Notes under the pieces: model-generated | What the model saw: only the letters and a program-made list of their open reading frames with translations | What the model was told of the DNA's origin: nothing | The model's database searches: none | DNA from: Anoplolepis gracilipes | Taxonomy: Eukaryota > Arthropoda > Insecta > Hymenoptera > Formicidae | Reading direction: 5' to 3' | DNA: 64,000 bases | NCBI RefSeq assembly: GCF_047496725.1 | Contig: NC_132985.1 | Location: 1,948,001-2,012,000 of the forward strand | Position numbers and translations under genes: made by a program | Shown: positions 39,220 to 50,070 of the stretch, in pieces | How the letters are laid out: each line of letters begins with the position of its first letter | How positions within the stretch are numbered: the first letter of the stretch is position 1

Positions 39220-39243
39220 AAAAAAAAAAAAAAAAAAAAAAAA
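39220..39243. repeat. Poly-A run (24)
   Basis: Twenty-four consecutive A between AACCGTTAC and TCAGCG. Confidence 0.95.
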
Positions 39244-40762
39244 TCAGCGTGGATCGATCAACGTGTTTTTAACGATTTCGCTGAACGATAAAGAATTTGA
39301 TTCTTACGTTTCTCAAGAAAACAAATACACAGGATTTCATCGTCCGGCACGCGCAAACTCGCGAGTGATAGCCAAGAACGGCGCGCCGCGGCTATTGTTT
39401 AGTTACGTGCAGCATTGCACCGCCAAGCGGTTTCACAATCAAGCGTGTGGAATCATGACGACATTATATTCATAAGACCGCGGCGGCTCGCACGAAAGTG
39501 CACGCTTATTCCCACGGAAAAATACCACAGAGAAGGAAAACCGTCGCGTCTTGGGACGCGGCTTTATTATCAAGCTCATTCGAATCTTTAATCAATTTCA
39601 AATACGAACATAATTCGAAAAATACTTTGAGGTCTCTTTAGATTGAGAGAGCATTAGCGAAGAATTACTTGCTAAATTTGCACCTTTCACGTCCATAACC
39701 ACATTACATTGCGAAAGAAATATGAATAGAGAAATAACCTTTGAATTTTTATGCGAGTTATTTTATAAATCAGTAACATTCTATTCAATTTTATTCAATC
39801 GTATCATGAATCTAAATTAGTCAAAAATTTTTTAAAAATATAATATTTTATTAAAGAAAATATTTTTTATTTGAAATACGTAAAAACAGAATTTTACGAT
39901 TAAGCAATTTTCAATTATAAAAAAAATATATCAAATTATACAAAAAAAAATATGTTTCTTGAGAAATATTTATACGTGTCGTAAATTAATTTGAATAAAT
40001 TTAAAAATCAAATGTTTAAATTCATATGTATGTAAATGTACGAAGAGTAAACGAGAGTATAAGTTGTGACTCATTTAATCACGGAAATATCTTCATAGTG
40101 ATTGTATAGAATTCCGAAAGAAAAGTATGACTCATAGATCATAATTTCACAGAGGACTAATGACCATTTAATAGTTTTATTACATGAGTGTAAATGAAAC
40201 GAAAGTGAAGTTGTAAATTGCAAGAAAAGTGGTCAGTCTTAATTTCCGTTCGACGATGGACATTAGTAGACGTTAATCTCGCTTCCGCGAGTGATTCTTG
40301 TGTTTAACAACCGATCATTACTGTGACCCGAGGAGAAAACAAAGCAGAATTAAGAAGAGAAAACGGAAAATAAAATTTCGGAAGATTAACCGGGTTTATG
40401 ATCCCTAAATAACCAACCGCGCGCTTTCCCAGAATCATCCGCTTCACGCTGCTTGAGTTTAATCCGAAAAAAATTGATTGAAGAACCGATAGTACGCGGA
40501 AGTTTAATTAATGTTAGCGCAAAGTGAAAATGCAGTTTCTAATCATTTCAACTATTCGAGCGATATTAGCCTTTACCTTGAATCAATAAGTTTTCAGTAA
40601 TTTTCAATTCATATCAATTAAGCACACAGATACAAGAAAAAAAGAATCAATTGTCTTTCACAACGTTATTGTTACGTATCTTATAGCCATTGATATTTTT
40701 CAATTAAAAAATATACATGAGTAATTCAACTGTCAAGTCATCGACAAAACTATTTATTGAAA

Positions 40763-40804
40763 TATTTATCAATCGACCTATTAGAATAAGTCGATTGATA
40801 AATA
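40763..40804. repeat. Short perfect palindrome, 15-bp outer arms
   Basis: TATTTATCAATCGAC returns as its exact reverse complement at 40790-40804. The inner bases pair further, with one C-A mismatch that becomes a G-U pair on the minus strand. The loop is only about two bases, too small for a Dicer-type precursor. Confidence 0.75.
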
Positions 40805-41058
40805 CCAAAAAAAAAGAATACAAAATAAAAAAATTGCATTTAAAATTTTGAATTAAACGCAAAATACCGGTTGTATATATTGTATAGAAAAGACTGCATT
40901 TAATGCAGCAGACATATGTATATCTTAACAAACAATTTTTTGATAAAAAGTAAGGCTTGCACGGCTCGGCAATAAACGTGTAAATAGGCATGCGACGTCG
41001 TCCAACAGCGTGTAATACTCGGTCCGCTCTTATCTATCGGGACGACAAAGCGCACTTA

Positions 41059-41060
41059 CG
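41059..41060 (-). other. Strong 5' donor-like motif next to copy A
   Basis: The minus strand reads GTCTCTC then GTAAGTGCGC, a full match to the GTAAGT donor core directly after the module at 41062-41139. There is no matching acceptor or coding frame that I can defend. Confidence 0.3.
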
Positions 41061-41061
41061 A

Positions 41062-41139
41062 GAGAGACCACCACCTATGCTTTACAATCTAGGGTCCCCT
41101 CGTTAATCCGCCGTCGCCCGAGGATCATCAGATCGTGCC
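41062..41139. repeat. Diverged duplicate module, copy A
   Basis: This segment shares with 41660-41730, in the same order, GACC...ACCTATGC, a CTCGTTA-like middle and AGGAT-ATC-GAT-GCC at the end. Roughly two thirds of bases match by eye with small gaps. Reading frames are not conserved between the copies (copy A has a stop in the frame matching copy B), so a duplicated exon is unlikely. A regulatory or non-coding RNA segment, or an old repeat, is possible. Confidence 0.4.
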
Positions 41140-41659
41140 TTACGTTTTTACCGAGGTCATTGCACGCGTATCGTCGAGGCGTGTCGAAGTCTGGTCGAAG
41201 GAAGCGCGAAGGATGAAACGGTAAGGATTGTTAAACTATAAGTCGAAATATTGAAAATGTTATGTTTAATGATAAAAGAACGAATTAATATAATATTTTC
41301 TTTCTAGATGTCCCAAAATTGAAATCAAAATTTTTAATTTTTATCATTTTATATTATTATTTCTTTAATTATTATTTTATATAATTTTATTTATTAATTT
41401 TCATTAATTTTATGTGCAAAAATGTTGCTATAGAATCATCTGTCATCTGTCATTGCCGAAATTTTAGTCAGTATTTACATTGACAGCTCGTACCATCAAG
41501 ATGGAATCTTAAAGAGCCACCGTCATATGATAGCTTTCGAACGGAACCCCTCGCGCACTTATCTTGATTACAAGTCTAACTCTAAGTGTCGCATCCCGCG
41601 GTTCTGGTGCGTAATTTCATAGCGCTCGCTACACGCACGATAAGAGCTCGTAGTAGAAA

Positions 41660-41730
41660 CAGACCACCTATGCACGACGATACCGAGACCTCTTGTTACG
41701 CTGTCCGACGCCGCAGGATGATCTGATGCC
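41660..41730. repeat. Diverged duplicate module, copy B
   Basis: Partner of 41062-41139, about 600 bp away in direct orientation. It has AGACCACCTATGC at the left and AGGATGATCTGATGCC at the right. No donor motif follows it on the minus strand, unlike copy A. Confidence 0.4.
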
Positions 41731-41841
41731 AGGTCCACACAACTTCTTGCGCAACGAGACGCTCCCTTTTTCTCCCTCAACCTTTCTCCTCTCCCTATGC
41801 TTCTTCTTCGATCTCAGTCCCGACACCTTTGCGAGCACTTA

Positions 41842-41843
41842 CC
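41842..41843 (-). other. Strong 5' donor-like motif after a (GGA)n tract
   Basis: On the minus strand a purine-rich (GGA)n tract is followed by GAGGCGAGAAG then GTAAGTGC. GGA/GAR repeats act as exonic splicing enhancers in animals, so this could be the end of a minus-strand exon, possibly untranslated. All three frames through the tract give low-complexity peptides only. Confidence 0.3.
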
Positions 41844-41857
41844 TTCTCGCCTCGTCT

Positions 41858-41900
41858 TCCTCCTCCTCCTCCTCCTCCTCCTCCTCCTCCTCCTCCTCCT
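41858..41900. repeat. (TCC)14 trinucleotide repeat
   Basis: Perfect TCC/CCT tract of about 43 bases. It reads as poly-Ser or poly-Leu on the plus strand, but flanking frames show no protein family. Confidence 0.96.
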
Positions 41901-44755
41901 ACTATCTCCAGTCTCCTCACGGTTACATCCGCAGTGCATCGATGCGGATTGCAGTGTTGTCTGTAGGTGGATCCGTGATCTCGTGTTTCATATTTATATT
42001 CTCATCTGCATATTACGAGCGGGGTGTGCCTTAGAAGTGGCGAGACTGGCTAGCTTCGTGCTGTTCCCGGACGCCTCGTCGGCGTTGGAATGCATTGAAT
42101 TAGATCGCCGACAGCGACGGCAACAGCAGCCGCATACCTGCCCAAAGTCTGTATTTTCTCTCGCGTTGTGACAGCGAGCCTTCAAAGTTTGTGAGAAATC
42201 ATTCCGAAACGACGGGAACATATGCAAATGCACGACGATACTTGCGGTTCCGCGAGTACGTGAATTTGATGAAGCGGAACGGAAGAGGGTTCCCTTTGCG
42301 AAAAACATCTTGTCAGATGTCGAGCACTGACAATACTGCTCGACTTACAAGCCTTTGTTGGTCCTGTTTATATTTCGTGTCTTATATTTTTATAAAAAGT
42401 AGTTGTTTGCACATGTAAATGTTTCTATTTCTAATAATAACAATGTCAGTGGTAACATATCAAAGATATTTATTTATTCCACAAAAAGTATTGTACTATT
42501 TTCTCTTAAATTAGTTTATATGATGATTCATCATATTAATATCTTACTGCTGTATATTATGCGGCTCATGCATATGTTCGTAATTTGGCATTTACGCGAG
42601 AATAATTTCAATAGAACACGGAGTAATTTTCTATATGAACATTACAGAAAATTATGAATCCTATTTCGTGAAAATCTTATTTAGTAAGAGTCGGATAAAG
42701 GCGTGTTTTACCGGACGGATTACGTATTCGTTTGTAGCTCTTGCGTGGCGATCATTATCGTTTAAATGAACTCCGCGTCCCGGTGATTCCGACTGTAGGC
42801 GTGCATTAAAATTAACCCGTTTACCATTGCCATAGCGAAATAGCGTGTGGCGTTTCCAATTAATGGACACTAAAGAAAGACGTTCTCGTACTGCCGTCGC
42901 GCAACTCGATAGACCTCGAGCTGGAAAGGAAATGCGCAGAGAGAATCCACGTTTGCGACACTCGTGCGCCTGATTTAACGCAAACTCGCGTGTAATTACA
43001 TCGCGATTTATCGCGACGATTGCAACCGCATCTCCGCTGCTTAAACCTTTATCCGGACGATTCATTTTCCAGACACAAGTAATAGAATTATTTTCTTCTT
43101 GTTTTATTTTGCAGAGCCAAAAAGATATTAAAATAGAATTTTTCTTTTCTTACACAGATGTAGAAGTTATTTCAATAAAAAATTTTAATTAAAATTAAAT
43201 TAAAAAATGACAAAAATATTTAAAAAATTGAAGTTAGTTTGAGAAATAATTGCGAAATCGAAAAAAGGATTTAAAGCAGGAAAAGAGAAAGGCATGCCAA
43301 ATAAGGATCAGACTCAGATTCAGAAAATCGAATGCAGATGCAGATATTTTCAAGATATTTTCGTAATATCGATCATTACAAAGTCTAATTTTGCGCAGAG
43401 CAAAAACCTGTGTGATACTTTTGTAATTTCAATGATCACAGAATCCAATTTTCTTCGAAATAAAGATATCCAAGTAATCTCAAAATTCGCGGGAAACGGT
43501 TGCATTTCTCGACGTACGTGGCTTCCGTGCCTTACGAAACCGCTATGCAAAAACGTCGATCGAATCCAGCCGCTGACGCAACGCGCCGTTTCAAGAGAGA
43601 TGCAGGATTACCTTCGGAAGAATTATAAGAATATCAACGGCAAACGCGCGCACGACCATTGCATAAACCGCAATTATTTTTCCGATGGACTCGTTGAGCC
43701 GGAATGAAACGTTAACTCCTCCCGAGCGACCGAGCGACCGAGCGATAGGAGTAATGTTACTAGAAAAAGACGTGCTTTGTGCATATATAAATTGCCGCAA
43801 AAATTCTCGCCGCTGAAAAAAATCTCTGAACGAGCTACAAGCTAGCCGGTGACTCGATCGGCGGAAAAGGAATCGCGGTTCGCCAACGTACATATGCTGC
43901 TTCTGCTCGTAACTTTAGCCTTAGTCGGCGATACGCGAGAGTTGCGATCGTTGAGAATGTCCTCATTCACCTTAATTCATCTAACCTATCTAAAGTTTCA
44001 TCTTTGGAATACTGGAATTAGAAATGTGCTTGTGGTCATTTAATTCACATTTTCCATTTTAAAATTTTGCATTTCGATATTTTATTATCTTAAATTTCAT
44101 TACTTCCTAGTGTTTTAAAATGCTCTTATAAGATGAAAAAAGCTAATAAAATACTTCATTTTAACATGTTTGTGTTGTATTATATTCGTAAAATATTTTA
44201 TAAATTTTTTTTGAAGATTGCTTTAAAGATTCTATTAGATGTCCTACAATTTACTTTCACTTGTTTTAGAAAATAATCGCTTCGGGCATTAGAAAGGTAC
44301 TTAAAGGATTTAGTCGTAGCATTTAGGAATTGTGTCTTCCTTTCGCCGCCCGAATAAAAATGCGACGTAAATGTACTTGCGATCGTATATTGCAATATAA
44401 TCACTCTGGAAGTGAAAGATGGAGGGAAAGGAATCAAATTGTTGTCCCAATGCTATCTTAGAATCATCCCATTTCCTCTGCTCAATCCTTCTCGTATATT
44501 GTCGTCGACAAAAATTGTCCTCTCATTATTTCTGAAACGACCATAATTACGCAGGAAATTCTCGATAGGAAGAAATCAAGAGATGCTGATTGCCATCTCA
44601 TAGATTTATCTATAATACGCTGTTACCGATCTACCGAAAGTAAACGTAAGTTTCTCTTTAAAAATTAAAAAAAAAAAAAAAAAAGCATTGTTTTATATAT
44701 TCCAGAATTTTAGACGCTCTGTTCAAAAAATATGCAATATGATTTAATTATGTAA
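41901..44755. other. Non-coding stretch, no gene seen
   Basis: CpG-rich at 41910-42310, 42700-43070 and 43480-43960. AT-rich at 42360-42660, 43070-43290 and 44040-44270. A strong acceptor-like tract (GTTTTATTTTGCAG ending near 43114, plus strand) precedes AT-rich DNA, not an open frame. A poly-A run of 18 lies at 44667-44684. Confidence 0.65.
43723..43746. repeat. 8-bp tandem repeat, 3 copies
   Basis: CGAGCGAC occurs three times head to tail, the last unit ending in T. Confidence 0.9.
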
Positions 44756-45027
44756 ATGTAGTAACTAAATTAATAAATCAAATAATTTCATTAAATTCAT
44801 AATTAACGAAAATAAAACGTTTATTCTAGAATTAAAAAATTCAAAATATACGAGATTAGAAAATATAATATAGTATATTATATTATATTTTATAGTATAG
44901 TATATTATACTATATTATATTTTCTGATCTCGTATATTTGGAATTTTTTAATTCTAGAATAAACGTTTTATTTTCGTTAATTATGAATTTAATGAAATTA
45001 TTTGATTTATTAATTTAGTTACTACAT
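44756..45027. mobile_element. 272-bp foldback element / long near-perfect hairpin
   Basis: The left arm 44756-44876 and right arm 44907-45027 are reverse complements over 121 bp with only two differences. They are separated by 30 bases of AT-rich spacer. The outer ends read ATGTAGTAAC...GTTACTACAT. There is no open frame and no clear target-site duplication. As RNA from either strand it would form one uninterrupted double-stranded stem, a suitable substrate for Dicer-2 (hairpin-derived endogenous siRNA). Alternatives are a foldback-type MITE, a recent inverted duplication, or an assembly artefact at a palindrome. The near identity of the arms implies recent origin or ongoing homogenisation. 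Confidence 0.85.
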
Positions 45028-48000
45028 GCTACAGTAATATAGAAAAATAATAGTAATTAATATAAAAGGAAATTAGCAAAATAACAATATTTCAACGAAT
45101 CAAATGAATAGAAAAGAAAAGATGGTATCTTTTTATTTGCAATAATAAAATAAGAATCAGATTAATCGCTCGAAATTGATACACTCACGTTCAACGGAAC
45201 AAACGTGACTTCTTTTTAGATACTTTCATCGAGAGACTGTTGGCGGATGTACTATTCATTAATTACTCAAAATTAACGGGCAAGCTCGGGAGATAGCATC
45301 GAGCCAATCTCCCAGAGCGGCTCTCGTTTCTCGAAAGTGGCACCTCTCGAACTTTAATAAACGAGAGATCGGCTCGTCTTGATATCCACGAAACTGCCGG
45401 TTGCAGCCGTGAAGGAAACGAGAAAGATGTGAAAAAAGGAAAACAAAGAGAATGCAAAAAAATTTTGAAGAATGAACTCTTTTACTTCTCTTAACTGGCA
45501 AAGAGACGATGAAATCGCCTGTAGATTTAAATAGCTGTTCTCCGATAATAAAGCTATGTAATAAAAATTAAGGATAAAGTCGAAATTAAACCCATTTAAT
45601 TGTCAATTGCAAAATTTTTGAATTCTTCTTTTAATTATATAATAAACTTCCTTCCATTCTCTCTTCCGTTCATTCATTAAAAAAAAAAAAAAAAAAAAAC
45701 CATTTAAACTCTAAAAATATTACATCTTCAACGTCAAAAATAATATATATTTAATGAAAAAATTAGCAGCTAAAATCGTTGCCCCTTCTCAGACGTTATG
45801 CAGACTTTATTACGGTGCACCAACGCTCCATCGTCGTATTCATGCATATGTGTGTCGCGAAGAGTGGAGTTTCACGAAGAGCGAGCCAAGACGCGCGTGT
45901 TTATCAAGGCGCACTTCTTTGCCGGGCAAGAACAAGCATACAAGTGTCCCGGCGTGCAGCTAACGACGGTATCATTAATATAACTTTGCCCGAGCTTAGG
46001 ACGACGCAACCGCGTACGCAAGTCGCGCTGCAACGGCAGAGTGATGCATAGCACGATGCGAGTCTCGCGCGAGTCTCTTCCCGAGAGCATTCACAATGCA
46101 CCCCGGCGGATGGGGACATTAATCCTTTGCCGGCTTTAACGTCCGCTTTCTACAAGGGCGGTAGGCGGTAGCGACGTGAACCGCCTTCGGGAATCCTCGC
46201 GCTGGAAGGATTCCTCTCGTCGTAAGAGGATACTCGGGAGGACGGCCCGTTGCCGGATGAACATGGCTCGAAAGAGCTGCTATTACTCACAGAGAGGTCC
46301 TCATTAAGTTCACGAGCTCGCACCGTGATAAGTATTTGATTTCCTCGCCGGATTTAATCCACCTGAGCATTCCTAACTCTTTAAGATACGCTTAATTACG
46401 TGGCGAAACTACGCATTAACGTAGCGCTAAGAGCGCGAGAAGTCTGTAATTTCAAAGTGCAAGAAAGATAAGAATGTAAATTCTAGAAATTGAAATGTGC
46501 AATTCCAATGTACGTAAGAAAAACGTGATTGTAAAGTGTCGTGATTTTTTTCTAACGTCTTTGCAATCTTTTAAACCTATAACAATGGAAAAATTAAATT
46601 TAGTTACTCTAATAACTTAAAACAAATTTCTTTGTCTATTTTTTTATAGCTAATTTTTTAAATTACAATTATTTTATTTTTAATTTAATTTTTAATTAAT
46701 GTTAAATTTTTACATATGCCTATCAATGAAAGATATTTATTAAAAAAATAATCATTTACAATAATTGCTGAAAAAGCGATATTTTCCTAAAACTATACAC
46801 GTATAACGAATCACGCTAAAAATTAGATGTGCATTAGATAATAAAAACTATATTGTAATCATAATCTCCATTTTTCATAAATTCATTGTCTCATAAATCA
46901 GAACTCAACTGTGTTATTCGCGAAGACGAGAGCTCGACATTATCTTAAATCGACGGATTGTAACGCGCCACGTCGGTCCGAATATTTATTTCGTCTGCAA
47001 GTGAATTTAATCCCCGACGAGACGCGAGTTCATCGCTACATTCAAGGGAGAAGAGACACCCGACACTGGAATTTAGAAGAGAACTCTTCATATACAGTCG
47101 TGAGATACAGACTTTGTCAACCTTTCAGCACAAAACATCGGTCGCGGTTGCAGCTTCCTCCGAGAACGCATTAGAAGATGCATTTTGCCTCCTGACAACG
47201 TCGGCTCATTCGACTTGAAAGTTATACATAAAAAAGTAGTTCGATCAAGAGCGGTCCGTTTTAGAAGACACGTGGAAAAAAAAAATAAAAGTGCAGGGGA
47301 TTTTAATCTAATCAACGTCAAACTCTGACGTCGGTTCCCTCTTTCGCCGGATTTCATCCTTCGTTTCTCTCAAGTGTCACATAAGCCCTAAGAGATTTGC
47401 ATGGTTATTCGGCACCATTAGCATCCGAATGCGATAATGCTTGCCCTTTAAAATTGATTCTTTATTCTCTTCGCTAGAAATTGTCTGTCATAAAAAAAAC
47501 TTTCGCGCTCTAAAAGCGTCGCAAAATTTAATCATCGCTCATGTGCATCGTTATTTTTAGAGATATTTGAAAACTTGTATTCATCGTATCAAAAATGTTT
47601 AGAAAATTGTAAATAACAATGTAAATGATGGTTTCTCTGTTTCTCTCAAACTTTATTCATATAATTATACGGATGTCTAAATAAAAATTTCAAAGGAATC
47701 CAGTCTAACCTAATAAAATTAGTAAAGGCTAATTTATTATTTTACATTAAACACGAATAATTATTATAGGATCATAAATATGCAATTTTTGAATGCGCAC
47801 GTATTTTATGTTGCAGGATAGTTATTGTTGGGTTGATGCTCATTACGAGAACGCCCGTAACTATCGTAAGACCGTTCGGAGGAAGAGTAGAGGACTATGC
47901 CCTTCTATTAGCGGCCGAGGCACGCGGGAAGACGGCTATCTACCGCATCTAACCCAGGATGATCGAGTTCATTGTTGGACCTAACCCTCGATAGAGTCTT

Positions 48001-49300
48001 TGTCCTTCTCTACTTCTCGTGCCCCGCCGCGCTCGCGGCTATTGTTCGAAGGCATGATAATTAGCGGACCTTGGGATAACGTCTTCGCGTGCCAACGATT
48101 CGTGTCTTATACTGAACCGCAAAAGGATTAAGAACTTCATATGCGAGATTAACGAGGTTCTACCTTCGATCGATTGAATATAAATTAAACAACGCACTAA
48201 TGAAATATTGGTCAATGCCAAAGATGTGCATTAAATTGAAATTTCTCTCTTCTTCTTGCAGCAAATTAAACAATTCGTTTGTATAATATAATTTATTACA
48301 TATTTTGTTTTAAATAATTTGATGTAATAAACTGAGGGAATAAAGCACGAAATATTATATAAATTACAAATATAACATTTTCCATAAAATTTCACTAGCC
48401 AATATAAAATATAATTAAGCCTTAAATTAAAATTTTGAAAAAGCAAACAATATTTTTGACGCACAAAATTTTTACGTAAGAAATTAAAACTTTTTTCTCA
48501 AATTGCACGATTGAAATCAGACAGCACGAATATAATTATCAGGAACGTAATAATTTCAGATCGCGCGTGCAATTATATCCAAAGATATCAAAAATAATCC
48601 AATTCAAGAGAATAATTCAGGGAAGACTAATAGAAATGGAGTCGTGTACCTCTCTCGAAGACTACGATTATATCTTGGGAGACGGAAGGCTAACCGAGAG
48701 AAATTAACCTGGCAGGAGGAAGTATGCCTTAGCGCGAAACGTGACCACCCAAAGCAATCCTGGCGCAGCGCAAAGCTTCTGCATGATCGAGAACGCGCTT
48801 ACCAACCAACATCTACTACATAGTACGGATTATTACATGCGCGTATACATCCCGAAACGAGAAACGAAGCGCATCTCCATAATAATTCGTTTCTCGGAAG
48901 AGATGCGAGCAACTTTGCAATTAGATTCAACCTTGAAGCCGGACGATATCCAGTTTGGTAATTTGCCGGCAGTATCACGCCGACACAAAGTCATCACGCG
49001 CACACGAGCAACGTAATCACGAAAATTGCCAGAATTTCCTGAAGGAGCCATTACCATGCCACCGTAAAAAAAAAGACGAAGGCCGTGCGTGCATTATCAT
49101 TTTAATGCATTATCAATCATTACGAAATATATACGCCGAAATATGCATCGTAAATCAACGCTAAAAAATCATTAATTCTCATTTTAAGCATCCTCGCGGG
49201 AGAGAAATTGATTTAGCAATTGCGATAATTTCGCGAAGATATTACAAATTACAACGCGACGAGAGAGAAAGAGATATTACTTTTTAAAGCAAATCTCAAT
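45028..49300. other. Non-coding stretch, no gene seen
   Basis: CpG-rich blocks lie at 45280-45500, 45770-46330, 46910-47200, 47810-48060 and 48650-49030. AT-rich blocks lie at 45530-45760, 46440-46900, 47440-47800 and 48180-48520. Acceptor-like tracts on the plus strand end near 47816 (TTATGTTGCAG) and 48261 (CTTCTTCTTGCAG). The first opens a short ATG frame (47793-47984) with a weak donor inside, but I recognise no protein in it. Confidence 0.62.
45679..45699. repeat. Poly-A run (21)
   Basis: Twenty-one consecutive A after TTCATTCATT. Confidence 0.95.
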
Positions 49301-49519
49301 GTACAGGATGTTGCAGTTTAAATTGTAAAATCGTACATTTTGAAAAAAAGTCTCAAGTTACAAAAAAATATTAAAAAAAAAAAATAAATAAAAATGTTTA
49401 AAATAAGAATTAATTCGATTGTGTAACATCGCGTGGAAGGAAAAATTATGTACTTTTACCTATGTATATGTTATATTCTTCGCGATTAATTTTGTAACTT
49501 AATATGAAACACTCTGTAC
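49301..49519. mobile_element. Possible short TIR element, family A copy 2
   Basis: The left end GTACAGGATGTTGCA and the right end read on the minus strand, GTACAGAGTGTTTCA, match at 12 of 15 positions. The 219 bp between are AT-rich with an A-rich tract at about 49370 and no open frame. TGTAC flanks both ends and could be part of the repeat or a target duplication; it is ambiguous because GTAC is its own reverse complement. The ends resemble those at 18751-19060, suggesting one old family. The class is not determined. Confidence 0.5.
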
Positions 49520-50044
49520 CAAGTTCAAAACCAGCGACGTGGCTGGTCCAAATAAAGTTCGAGCTGTCAAAGAAATTATACAGCCCCAACTTCAACGCCA
49601 GTTTTTCACGTTGATTAATTCACAAAATTTGTTTACTCGTCTGAATCGTTCGCCGTTCGTTCCGAAAATAAATGGCGAACGGTAATGACGGTCCTTTGCA
49701 TACGTGCGGGCGATGCCGTGTTGCGCGATTTATTACAATGTCCCGTAGCAAGTGCATCATCGCCGGCGGGGCAACACGCAATACTCTTGATTGGTTAATC
49801 GAAATGGCGCCGCATCCTCTCGCGAGGGTACAAAGAAAGCGCGACTGTACACGTCACTGATCATTAATCAACGCCAGGAAGGCGATATCCTGAGCATATC
49901 GTTGATTGCCGCGTAGATAAGCTTATCCTCTTCGCTCTAAGAAGAAAAGCGGCGCCTTAATAAACAAGTGATTTTGATGAACCCTCATGAAAAGCCATCG
50001 GAACGAACGTTATCTGCTGTAATTACGTGTGTGTAACTTGTTTC

Positions 50045-50070
50045 AAAAAAAAAAAAAAAAAAAAAAAAAA
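50045..50070. repeat. Poly-A run (26)
   Basis: Twenty-six consecutive A after AACTTGTTTC. An AATAAA-like TTAATAAAC lies about 85 bases upstream, but no retroposed gene body or target duplication is visible. Confidence 0.95.

Larger units (their letters stand above)
34664..41061. other. Non-coding stretch, no gene seen
   Basis: CpG-rich blocks lie at 35690-36010, 36340-36790, 37400-37620, 38180-38840, 39310-39560 and 40990-41060. AT-rich blocks lie at 37020-37400, 38840-39060, 39720-40060 and 40500-40960. Splice-acceptor-like tracts occur on the plus strand (for example TTTTTTCTTGCAG ending near 37300) without a matching donor or coding frame. GAAGTATGT and ACATACTTC form a small palindrome at 37436-37455. 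A GTG-opened frame at 38402-38677 (minus) shows no known domain. Confidence 0.65.

Noticed and set aside
40763..40804. Short palindrome as a miRNA precursor
   Set aside because: The terminal loop is about two bases and the whole structure is 42 nt, too small for Dicer processing.
41693..42034. Frame with a Ser-rich stretch
   Set aside because: The Ser run comes from the TCC microsatellite; the flanking residues show no protein family.
47817..47865. Possible 49-nt exon after TTATGTTGCAG
   Set aside because: The acceptor is acceptable, but the donor (ATC then GTAAGA) is poor, and the peptide (including YCWVDAHYEN) matches nothing I can name.
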